Positions 19,547 to 29,671 of a stretch of 64,000 bases of DNA are shown one piece after another. This DNA is from Gliomastix tumulicola (Eukaryota; Ascomycota; Sordariomycetes; Hypocreales; Bionectriaceae), in assembly GCA_001599755.1 (NCBI GenBank), contig BCHX01000005.1, positions 4,336,409-4,400,408 on the forward strand. Direction: 5' to 3'. Numbering within the stretch: position 1 is the first letter of the stretch; each line of letters opens with the position of its first letter. The notes beneath the pieces are model-generated. The model saw nothing but the letters and a program-made list of their open reading frames with translations. It ran no database searches and had not been told where the DNA came from. A program made the translations under genes and the position numbers.

Positions 19547-22120
19547 TGTGTTTCTCGGTGTGCGTGCTTGTGCTGTCGTGGTCTGTCGGTTACTCGTGCT
19601 TTGTGTGGGAGGGAAAAGAGAGAAGGCGGGATTTGGGGGGGGGACGCTGACGGGTTTTTAACTGACGTGCCCTCCAACTCCACCGAATCTTGCTCCGTAC
19701 AGGCGGTGTTAGTGAGTCAGTTGGGTGGGGACCCGCTGTCTGCCCTGGAAGCGGTGCCTGAGCCAGCTGAACGAGCCGACCTCAGGGCAATTGTCCACTG
19801 TCCGCATCCACTGTCCACAGGCCCTAGATCGGAGCGGGACATCGGCGGCCACGACAGTGGACAGATCGCACACACCACTGTGAAGCACACACATGCACAC
19901 GGCATGCAGAGACAGGTCACTTGCGCCGAGGTGCATCCATGAGAGATATTCCAGAGCCCTTGATTCGACCGCCTCCCCAACACCTCCCCAGAGTTTCCCC
20001 GGGGTCATCAGGGGGTTCATTCAGCGATGCCCCCGCTTGGTAGCTGCTTCGAGAACCTCCGCTTACCGCGTTATCCAACGATGACCAAGGCCACTACTAA
20101 TCGGCCCCTCCCCGAGCCATTGACGACGCTGTCACGCCCAATTTCTCCTACAGAGCGTGTTGATGGAATGGCAGTTGACTTGACTCTACATTTGAATGAA
20201 ATTCTCCTTGAAAACAGAGACAAGAAGTCGCCCCTGGTCGCGTTTGCAGTTGTGGTGCGGTGATCTGGAAGACTTTTCTGCCCCTCTCGCGCCGCCCCTC
20301 ACTGAATATTTTTCCGTCTTCGTCATTGGCAGTTGAAAATTTTCAGTGGCGGCGGGAGCTTCCAGGGGGAGCGTCGATTCCATGCCAACAAGCCCTACCC
20401 TAAACTTCAACGCCAGATCGGCGAAGCAAGTCCATCTCAACGCACAATTCGTATGTTGGAGATCCTGCATGAGTCTCGCAACAGGCCCAAATTCGTCCTC
20501 GATAGTCAAGACGCATAGCTAGGTAATTAACGCAGTGGTGTCATTCGTAAAGCTTGGTCCTATGACGACATGTGCTGGACCCTGCCAGATCTTGAGGACG
20601 GGAGCTATGACACACTGCCAACTGCACCGCTAAGCTCCAACCAGGAGGTCATCGCTCTACCCGAACCCAGCAGATCGTGACTCCTGATCCGTGCGGGACG
20701 TTACCTTACTATCTGGGCACTGAACCCGCCTCTTTCGGCAATGCCTTTCTGCCCAAGTTGTCCTGTCCATATGAAGATGGCTTGATGGCTTGAAGCAAGA
20801 CGTGGATGCTGCTTGTTTGTGGGGTGGCTTCAGGGCAAGAGAACCGTCCATCCGTCCATTTAAAATGCGGGTATTCTATTTCCTCCCCTCTCCCCCAAGC
20901 CTCGACCGTCTCTTTAGGTCTATCATTTAAGACCTGCTGATGCATAAAAAGGCTGCAAGGTCTGTTTGAAAAATTGAGGCCGAAGGTAAGCGAGTAAGCA
21001 CACTGGCATAATACAATAGACCTATGGAATTGGCTAGGTCACAGCTCGCATCGTCCGGAAAGGTTGCAGGACATCTCAGACGTATCTGTCCGACAAAACG
21101 CCCATATGTCGCCGAACAGTAGTTACCACCCGTACCGTTCTACCACTCTGAGACCGATTTCCCACTTCTTCAGCGATGATGAAGGTGAGCGGGGGAGAGG
21201 AGTTAGGAGTTGGGCTTGTTCACGTCTGCGCTCGAGTGCAACGTGTTGGTTGCATGCAACTCGTCAAAACGAGAAAGCTGAAAATTGTGAGTGCCCGTCT
21301 CGATCGATCGCTGCTACGATCACCCTGGCAAAGTAGTTGCAGGGTGAGATGAGGCTTCCTGAAAGACAAGAGTTGGCGATGGCCTGGAGAGAGCCGACTA
21401 GGGACTGCGCAATCGAGCAGTGTACTATTCCAGGATGTCTCTGATTGCTGTTATGATTCAAAACTTCAGTTAATGAGGTACAGATACGGCGAGAACGAGA
21501 CCCCGGGCCATGCCCTTCGACTTGAGTGCGTCATAGCTCATGTCAATATGGTGAGAATATCTGACAGCATTTGGTTTGGTACCCGGCATCACGGAGATGA
21601 GAAACAGGTCTGAACAACATAAGCTTTAGTCAACATCTTAAATCTGTCGAAATAACACTACCTTGGGTTGAGAAGAAGACATGGCTGAACATCTAATGGT
21701 GCGATGAGTGACCGCTAACTATCAAATTATCCCAGCCGAGTAAAAACGTGGCGTGAGATTCTTATTTATTGGAACAGAGCATGTGTTTATCGATTGGCAG
21801 ACAGTCCCCGTGACCTCGTCAACAAGGCCTAGCTTGGCGGTCGTATTTCGCTTATTCGGCCTCTCAAAGCTGAATGAAATCACCCCACCACACCAAATAC
21901 AGGTAGCCTACGAGTGTGCCTTGTGTCTAAAAGCTGACGAGGCACTGACGTGGCGGGTGCGTGCGTGACGCTCCTGATAATAAATGCGAGGGATGCCCAT
22001 TGTCTGCGTGTTAAATTTCCATCATCACCAGAATCGCCACCCCTCATCCAAGCGAACGCCACAATAGCATACCTAACATCATCTGAACCGTCTCAAGACA
22101 TTTCTTCATCGCCTGTCATC
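19547..22120. other. Intergenic, 2.57 kb
   Basis: Divergent region between the homocitrate-synthase-like gene (-) and the octad-cysteine gene (+). Short open frames on both strands carry no recognisable domain. No repeats with target-site duplications or transposon ends were seen. Confidence 0.5.
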
Positions 22121-22537
22121 ATGGGCACTCCGTCAAAAGACACGAGCAAAGTGACCGCCGCCGACACCCAGCACACCGAGCCCTCGACCAGCGCCAACGG
22201 CGCCCATGACCACGATGACCTCCCACCTCCGTACCAGCAAACCCCTCCCTCGCCATCACTCTCTGCGTCGTCGCACGGCGGCGGTTCCGCCTCGGGGTAC
22301 CAGCAGCATCCGCTCATGTCGGCAACAGCGACGGACGACGAATACCGCAGGTGGGACGACATGAAGGGCCGGCGGGGGTTCGTCTGCTCCTCGAACGGGG
22401 GCTGGTTCTGCTCCAACCGGGGCGGGTTCTGCTGCTCGGACCGGGGCGGGTGGTTCTGCTCCGATCGCGAGGGGATGTGGTGTGCTGATACCCGGGGCGT
22501 GTGCTGTGCGGACAAGGGCGCAGTCTGCTGCTCGTGA
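22121..22537 (+). CDS. Small PPxY protein with perfect octad cysteine repeats
   Basis: Single exon, 138 aa, ATG at 22121. Residues 1-85 are polar and probably disordered, with a PPPY motif at 35-38 (a WW-domain ligand, as used by Rsp5/Nedd4 ubiquitin ligases). Residues 86-138 are about six and a half copies of an 8-residue unit of the form hydrophobic-[FCW]-C-[SA]-[DNS]-x-[GE]-[GA]. Cysteines fall at 89, 97, 105, 113, 121, 129 and 137, exactly every eight residues, with extra neighbours at 104, 128 and 136. No signal peptide is present, so it is probably cytosolic or membrane-apposed. No known family was recognised. The strict period suggests a solenoid-like, metal-binding or acylated structure; this is inference. 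Confidence 0.7.
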   Translation: MGTPSKDTSKVTAADTQHTEPSTSANGAHDHDDLPPPYQQTPPSPSLSASSHGGGSASGYQQHPLMSATATDDEYRRWDDMKGRRGFVCSSNGGWFCSNRGGFCCSDRGGWFCSDREGMWCADTRGVCCADKGAVCCS

Positions 22538-23131
22538 GCGTTCCGCGAGTGAGTGGGAGTGGGAGTGGGAGTGGGAAGGAGAAGACGCATGAGGCCTCAC
22601 TGTCTCGGCAAATACGGAGGGGTTATTTCGTCGTCGGGTGATGCTGAGAGGATGCATGATTGGACCTGCTCAGCGTACTGCGACTGCTACGTGATCATGG
22701 TCAAGGTTAAGGCCTCGGTCAGCTGTATTATGGGTAGACTGCATTCGTCACCTTGAGATTCGAATTTTGATTGCGACGACGTATGGAACGCGAATGTCAG
22801 AAGGAGAGAATGCCTCCGTCGTATGACGTCCTGCCAAGCGGATAAGAACATCTTGCATGCAACCCTTCAGGTGCTGCGACCCTGATATATTGGTGGGAAC
22901 GACCAATGGCGAGCAGAAGCTACCCTCCCTACGGCGGACACAGCAAGTCAATGGCATGCCCTATCATTCGATAGTACTTATCCATGGCCCCCAAGTTGCA
23001 CTGCATATCGACATAAAAAACTTCCCCTCATCGTTCGACTCGACCGCCGTCCCCCTCCCATTCTTCTTCCCTCACACACACACACACAACATCTAACCTC
23101 TTAACGCGTACCACCATAAATCGCAGCAGCC
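22538..23131. other. Intergenic, 594 bp
   Basis: Holds the 3' end of the octad-cysteine gene, the GTGGGA microsatellite, and the methyltransferase promoter, including a (CA)n run at about 23075-23090. Confidence 0.6.
22553..22576. repeat. GTGGGA tandem repeat, 4 copies
   Basis: Four perfect copies of gtggga lie 15 bp after the stop codon of the octad-cysteine gene. Confidence 0.9.
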
Positions 23132-23908
23132 ATGTCCACGGCACAGGGCGCAAAGAAAGAATACGAGCATGCTTCCGCCTTGTACGACCTCATTCCAAGC
23201 GTCCCTGCCGGCGTCCTCGAGTCCCAGCTGATCAAGCACGCCCTCGGAGACGCCACCGGTCTCACCGTGCTCGACCTCGGCGGCGGCAGCGGCCTCCATG
23301 CGCGCGAGGCCATCGATGCCGGTGCCAAGTTCGTCGACATTGTCGACATCTCGCCCGATATGATGCAACGAGCCCGGAATGCCGAAGTGGCCCTGGGCCG
23401 CGAGGGCGAGCGCCGCGTGCGCTTCTTCGAGGCCGACGTCTCCCAGCCGCTCGACCACGCCACGCTCTCGGAGAAGCAGTACGACATCGTCATGGCGAAC
23501 TGGGTCTTCGACCACGCCGGGAGCGAGGACATCCTCGAGGGCATGTGGCGCAACATCACGGCGTACCTCAAGCCCGGCGGCCTGTTCCTCGGGGTCCGCA
23601 TCGCCCAGCTGTTCGCCGGCGCGGAGCACACGGAGAAGTACGGGGTGACGCTCAAGAACTTCAAGGAGGTTCCCGGAGGAGCCTTGCTCACGGTGCGCAT
23701 CCACGGGGACAACCCGTTTGAGTTCGAGGCGGCCTCGATGGAGGCGAGCTACGGTGGCTCAACGCGGATGCACGAGAAGTACGGGCTGAAGAACGTTCAG
23801 ACGGTGCCGTATGAGGTTGCTGCTGTGCTCGCGGAGGACCGGTCGTTCTGGGACATGTTTCTGCAGAAGCCTTTCTTTGCTGTTACGACGGGCGTGAAGG
23901 AGCAATGA
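23132..23908 (+). CDS. Class I SAM-dependent methyltransferase
   Basis: Single exon, 258 aa. The start at 23132 has the context agccATG after a CA-rich leader. The Rossmann-fold SAM-binding motif I is VLDLGGGSG at 46-54; the acidic residue after strand 2 is in VDIVDIS; motif II/III follow as YDIVMANWVFDH and LKPGGLFLGVR. The N-terminal ATG-proximal segment (YEHASALYDLIP) is typical of small-molecule methyltransferases. The length is normal. No pathway partner is adjacent, so the substrate is unknown. The gene is tail-to-tail with the kelch gene. Confidence 0.85.
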   Translation: MSTAQGAKKEYEHASALYDLIPSVPAGVLESQLIKHALGDATGLTVLDLGGGSGLHAREAIDAGAKFVDIVDISPDMMQRARNAEVALGREGERRVRFFEADVSQPLDHATLSEKQYDIVMANWVFDHAGSEDILEGMWRNITAYLKPGGLFLGVRIAQLFAGAEHTEKYGVTLKNFKEVPGGALLTVRIHGDNPFEFEAASMEASYGGSTRMHEKYGLKNVQTVPYEVAAVLAEDRSFWDMFLQKPFFAVTTGVKEQ

Positions 23909-24124
23909 TATCATCTGATGAAGCAGCTGAAGCTTGCGTCCAAGAAAAAAATGATATGACCATCAACAAGAAGGGTAGTCTAGCTATGTATGTATTAGTT
24001 TGGTATTGACATCTATCTACGTGATTCAGCGGCTATGCGCTGCTGATCTGATCGTTCCAACGGTTCTTTGACACGGCTCGGCCGAGCAGCATGCACGTCG
24101 CTCAAAGGAGAGCTCGGCATTACC

Positions 24125-26185
24125 TCAAGTTTGTGCATCAGACCGAGTATTGGCCCCATCAGACCGAGTATTGGGCTCATCAGACCGAGTGTTCGCCTCA
24201 GTGGGAAGTTCAGACGGCGGCGGCCTCGGAGTCGCGTCCAGCTCGCTGTGGTACTGGCGCTCCTCCAGCTCCACGGGAGCCGGGCTGTGTTGACTGTGCA
24301 GCTCGGCGTATTGCCCCGGGGACGCCTTGCGATCTGGACCTATTGACGATCCCGGAGCCTCGGTAGTGCCGGCGGTGCTGTACTGATCACGGCTTCCGCG
24401 TCGCTTACGAAGGTAGAAGAAGACGAGGCCACCGACCAGGGCGATGCCAGCAACACCTCCAACAACACCGCCTGCGATCGCCCCGACGGGAGTGCTGGAG
24501 CCAGAGCCAGAGTCCTGGTTACCACCGTTGTCGCTGCTGGAACCTGTATGGGAACTGTCAATTGTCTGCCGTTGGCAAATTACTCCATGTCGGGAATTGC
24601 TTACCGTTAACGAACATGGCTCGCACGTCGTCGTTGGTCCAGTTCACACCGTCGAGACCCCTATTGTGCGTCAGTATAAGCAGCAGCTCTTTCCTCGTTC
24701 TAGGACCCCGAGAAGCCTGCAACGTACCCCTGATCATACCAGTCGCGGATCACCTGCGGCGTCTCGTACTGCTTGTCCGTCGCGTACCCGTCGCTCCACG
24801 CAAGCGTCGAAAGGTCAAACAGGTTGAGGCTATGCCGCCACGGATCTTGCTCCTCCCACCCGGCCTCCCCAACGCCGCCCGAGACCACAATCTGTCCGCC
24901 ACCGACCGAGACGCAGGCGAGGGAGTTCCGACCGGTGGACCCATGATCGTCTACACGGAACCACTGGAAGCCCGGGAGAGATAGGACGTGGATGTCGCTG
25001 AGCGAGCCGTCGACCGGGTGTCTGCCGCCGTGGATAAAGCTGCGCGATCCTGTTCAGCGGGATGCTACGAAGAATAGGGAGTGAGTGATAAGGGGTACTT
25101 ACATCTCGTATGTGCCATTGGAACCCGACACACCAGCTGCGCAAAATAGATCACGCCCTTGGGGGACGTCGCCGCGGGCCTCCTGTGAGTGCCAGGTATT
25201 GTCCGCCGGGTTGTAAAACGTCACGTTGCCAAAGGATCGGAGGTCGTTCTCCCTGTGCGAGACAGCAGTTGTGTCGGATCCGCCGAGAACCAGAAATAAA
25301 GGATCGGAAGCCAGCTCGGGCACACACAGCCCATCAGCAAGGTTGAACGTCCCCGAGGGCGCGTGAACCGGCACCGTCGACTCGTTGGACCACGCACGGC
25401 TGACAAAGTCGTATGTCACGATACCCGGCAGGGGCACAACGTTGCTGTCGAGCCGCGCATCCGTCGATTGGAAAGCGTGACCACCTGCAGCGAGACCCTT
25501 GCCCCCGCACGCATCAGACGCGCCTCCCGCGCCCGCCAGAATCTCCTCGAACGCATCCTTGTTGGAGGGAGACTGCTCGGACCACTTGCCCTTGTTCTTG
25601 TCTGGCTCGAAGTACCACAGCGTCGCGTTGTTGGCGCGGACGCGCTGGTTGCCCGGTCGTGCGCCGCCCCAGCGGTAGAGGCGGCCGGTCGATTCGTCGG
25701 CCCAGAGGTAGGGCGTCTTGACAGATTCGGGGGAGTTCTTCTGGAGGATGGTGATGTCGACGGAGACGTTGGTCCATGACTCGGTGAGGGAGATGACTTG
25801 CGTGCTCGTCACTGTGTGTCATTGTTCGTCAGCGTCGTCTCGAGGTCTGGGACGGGTACTGGGGAGCAAGATCGTGGGGGGGGCAACGCACTGCCAAAGG
25901 CATCACCACTTCCTTCTTGCGAACCATTGTACCAATTCGAGATTTCGCCGCCTTCGAGGTAGAGGTAGTCGCCGAGGACAGCCACTGTGGTAGGTACCAG
26001 GCATTGTTAGTATTCGACGTTATCGGGGATCGACGACAGGGGATCTCGCTCGCTGGCAACATACACGACTGTGAAGCTCGTCTCCGGAACGGGTCTTTGG
26101 CGGTATCGCTATCGTCTTGTCTCGCGCTGAGGGCGTGACCTAGCAGGGGCAGAAGTGCCAGGTAGAGGAGCGGTTCCAGCAACAT
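24125..26185 (-). CDS. Kelch-repeat type I membrane glycoprotein
   Basis: Six exons (26185-26065, 25984-25892, 25811-25103, 25039-24728, 24660-24605, 24543-24125) give 569 aa, every join in frame. Residues 1-21 are a signal peptide. The ectodomain contains kelch-like blades (YLYLEGGEIS, YRWGGARPG, VLGGSD, FIHGGRHPVDG, QIVVSGGVG) and many N-glycosylation sequons. A Gly-rich transmembrane helix (about 451-474) is followed by a basic stop-transfer RKRRG and a cytoplasmic tail of about 95 residues ending in three NTRSD repeats. Fungal proteins of this layout are abundant at the cell surface; their roles are mostly unknown. The gene is divergent from the C9-methyltransferase. Confidence 0.85.
24136..24198 (-). 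repeat. 21-bp coding tandem repeat, 3 copies
   Basis: Three 21-bp units (24136-24156, 24157-24177, 24178-24198) encode the repeated [AP]NTRSD[EGA] heptads at the very C-terminus of the kelch protein. The units differ by few bases, indicating recent duplication. Confidence 0.9.
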
Positions 26186-27192
26186 GGCTCGTCCCTGGGA
26201 GAGGTCATGAGGGACCGGCGAGTGTAGAAAGAACAGGAAGAAAAAGAGGACGAAGAGGAAAAGCCGAAGCGCATCTTCGGGACGGGAGTTATTAGGGCCA
26301 TTGTGTGTAATGGAAATGATCCAAGTCGGCTTGTCTCCGTAAGTAAAACTGGACTCTCAGGCCTTTTGCTGTGCCTCGCGACTTTTTTAGGGACAGGAAC
26401 CCTGCAGCCTGCTCCTTGGCTCGTTGATCGCAGTGCTCCCATTGACCGTGGTCAGTGTCGACTGGAGACGTTAAGCATTGACGCTAGAAAGCCGTGAGGA
26501 CTAGCGTTTCATGGTGTGGACGCAAGTTCCACTGCATCTGACCTTCGTCAGCGCCTGTCCCCAGAATTAAGGCAGACAATAGCCATGAGGGCTCGCTTGG
26601 GAGGCCAATCAGGGCTCGTGTCGAGAGTGTCGGCGCTCGGTAGATATCTTGGGGGCTCGACGATGAACCCGCGGGATCGAGAGGAGAGGGCGACGGGAAA
26701 TTATAGGCATGTCGGTGTCTCGGTAGGCGAGTAACGTGCGACGAGGGGGCGAAGGACACAGATCGATTGGTGGTGTCTGCCGGCAGTCTGTCCAGGATGC
26801 AGGGACTCGGGGTTGCTGCAGGCACAAACGAAGCGACAGTCCCCGAGACGAACGTGACGTGCATGAGGAGGGGTTGACAGAATAACAGCTTGGAGAGCTC
26901 CGGTGTTCTGTCACCGTTTCCGCCGTTATCTCTTATCGCGCGCCCACCACCCGGAGCGGACTAAAGATACTCCGCCGTCACTCAGGAACGCCCGCCGGGC
27001 AACCCGGGATGGGAAAACCTAAGTGGGTCAGGGGAAATCAGGGTCCAATTTTACTTTTCGCTGGCAGTGGCATGGCCAGACCGCCCAGTTGCAATTGCGC
27101 TCCTTTTTCGTGGGACACACCGATTCCATTCATTCATTCCATTCCCCTTCATCTCATCTCCAGGTCGCCTGCCCGTCAAGCCCGAGCACAAG
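26186..27192. other. Divergent promoter region, 1.0 kb
   Basis: Shared upstream region of the kelch gene (-) and the sphingolipid C9-methyltransferase gene (+). A CT-rich leader (tccattcattcattccatt-like) precedes the latter. No further element was assigned. Confidence 0.5.
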
Positions 27193-28982
27193 ATGGCGTC
27201 CTCCAAGACTGATCTGGCGGCTGACATCACCTTCATCGACACCCCGCCGGCGAAGCCCTCCGCCTTTGAGAAGCAGGACTGCGGCGTCCCCACGACCGAT
27301 GTGAGATGGCCGTTCCCGACCTGACATGCCTAACCCCTCACACCGATATTCGTGTGTCTGTGTGCGCGCGCGCGTGTGTGTGTGTCTCGGGCATCGATGC
27401 TAACGCGTTTGCAAAGTCTCCTGCTATTCACAATGCCCCCCTCCCTGCCGAGGGTCCTGGCTATAATAGCTTCAACAACTACATCCTCCTCACCGTCCTC
27501 ATTGGCGTGCCTTGGTTCCTCGGCCGCCTCGTTGGTGGTGGCTTCAAGACCAAGGTCTTCTTCGGCATTGTCCTGCTCTTCCCCCTCCTGATTGTCATCT
27601 GGACATGGACCTCCAACTTCAGCCCCCGTGTCAATGACAAGACCAAGCTCCCCGGCCGCCCTGTCGAGACGTACGTCAGCTTCAAGGACTCGGCCAACAA
27701 GCTCAAGTTCAGCGGCCGCAGCAAGGTGCCCATGCAGACCTTCTCTGAGCTCTACGTCAACGGCCAGGCCGACATCAAGGGTGACATCCTCGACGTGCTC
27801 GAGTACCGCCATGACTGGGCCAGCTTCCAGCTCACGTGGGACTTTATGAAGTTCCTGCTCGGCACTTTTGCCCGTGACGTGCTCTTCCACAGCCGTGAGC
27901 AGGACATGGAGCAGATCCGCCCCAACTACGACAGCGGCAACGACCACTACGCCTGGTTCCTCGGCCCCCGCATGATCTACACCAGCGGTGTCATCTCGGA
28001 CACCACGCGCGAGGAGACCCTCGAGGAGCTGCAGGACAACAAGATGGCCGTCGTCTGCGAGAAGCTCGACCTCAAGGAGGGCGAGACCATGCTCGACATC
28101 GGCTGCGGCTGGGGCACCCTCGCCAAGTTTGCCAGTCTCAACTACGGCGCCAAGGTCACGGGTGTGACGATTGCTGAGAAGGGCGCCGCCTATGCCACCG
28201 ATGCCCTCCGCAGCGCCGGCGTCCCCGAGGAGCAGAGCAAGATCCTGTGCATGGACTACCGTGACATCCCCAAGCAGAAGTTCAACAAGATCTCCCAGCT
28301 CGAGATGGGCGAGCACGTCGGCGTCAAGAAGCTCACGGGCTTCTTCCGCCAGTGCTACGACATGCTCGAGGATGACGGCGCCATGTACGTCCAGCTGTCT
28401 GGTCTGCGCCAGGCCTGGCAGTACGAGGACTTCCTGTGGGGCATCTACCTGAACAAGTACATCTTCCGTGGCGCCGACGCGTCTACTCCTCTGTGGAACT
28501 ACTGCCGCTCGCTCGAGCGTGCCGGCTTTGAGATCAAGAGGTGTGTTTTTGTGACGATCTGATCTTCATGTCTGTCTGTCTGAGGTGCTAACTGAGTGCG
28601 TGCAGCATTGACACCGTCGGTGTTCACTACTCGGCGACAATCTGGAGGTGGTACCGCAACTGGGTTGGCAACGCCGACGCCATTACGGCCAAGTACGGCC
28701 AGCGGTGGTACAGGGTACGTGTTCCTCATTTTCTGCGTGTCGCCCGCTTTGGATGATTGATTGATCGATTGACTGACGGTGGCTAACGCACTGCAGATCT
28801 GGGAGCTCTTCCTCGCCTGGTCTGTGATCGCCTCCCGCCAGGGCAGCGCCACCTGCTTCCAGATGCTCGTCGTCAAGAACCTGAACGCCGTCCACCGCAT
28901 TGACGGCGTCCCGACGCAGTTTGGCATCCACGGCGCCCTGGCCTCGAGCAAGGCCGCCGGCAAGGCCACCCTGCCCAAGTGA
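27193..28982 (+). CDS. Sphingolipid C9-methyltransferase
   Basis: Four exons (27193-27300, 27417-28540, 28606-28714, 28797-28982) give 508 aa, the normal length. Two membrane segments (about 57-75 and 83-100) precede a cyclopropane-synthase-like methyltransferase domain with motif I LDIGCGWGTLAKF at 262-274. Family signatures include LEYRHDWASFQLTWDF, SREQDMEQIRPNYDSGNDHY and QLEMGEHVG. The enzyme adds the C9 methyl branch to the sphingoid base of fungal glucosylceramides at the ER, using SAM; in other ascomycetes and yeasts loss affects membrane organisation and growth. Intron 1 carries a GT/GC microsatellite. Gene identity is secure. Confidence 0.95.
27352..27387. repeat. Alternating GT/GC microsatellite in intron 1
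   Basis: A nearly pure purine-pyrimidine alternating run of GT and GC dinucleotides lies within the first intron of the C9-methyltransferase gene. Such runs favour left-handed DNA and length variation. Confidence 0.85.
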
Positions 28983-29671
28983 GATGCGACCGTGAAACGT
29001 GGCGCGACATTTCGGGTGTCCTAAGGCCCACTTCCATGGAGTGTTGGCCGCGAGCTGCCCAGTGAGACGCTGCTGACAGCGCCACTGATGGTGCCTGATG
29101 GTAGCTGGGGTAGGGGAGGGGGAGGCAAAAGGAGGGCGGTGAAGGAGGGGCATAGTAAGAGCAGGCCGGATGATATATGCTGATGAGCTTGACGAGTATA
29201 GAAGGACTGGATCAGGAAGATTAACGTAGCCTAATGAATGTTGAAGTCTGATCACACAGAGCGTTGTGCACTGCTCCGTTTGATAGACGGTGAAACAGCT
29301 GACCGTCTGGTGACCGTCTGGCTGCAGCAGCCCAATTGTGCACTTTTTGGCGTGCATTCAGCTTCACGCCCCCTTGCATGAGCAGGCAACCAACACTGAG
29401 GGGTACACTGGCAGACAAAAGAAGGCGACCACATCTCCGCGCGTAAACACATGTTTTGCCGCCCACAGTGGAGCTCTATTTTTGTCAGCGATCTCGCTTG
29501 GCAGGCGTCCAGGCGCCTTCCTGTGCATGCATTCACGCCTTGGGCTTCTGTAAGGACTTCCATCCTCTATCCTTTTTCTTTCCTCCAACATCACCTAGAA
29601 TCAATTCATCACACCTAACAACAGACCTCATCGCATCTGCACTCGCAGACGCATCGCAGCTCCGACCAAAC
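28983..29671. other. Intergenic, 689 bp
   Basis: 3' region of the C9-methyltransferase and promoter of the MGQRHQLF-family gene. No gene or clear motif seen. Confidence 0.5.

Noticed and set aside
27330..28316. 328-codon open frame antisense to the C9-methyltransferase
   Set aside because: Shadow of strong codon bias; no domain.
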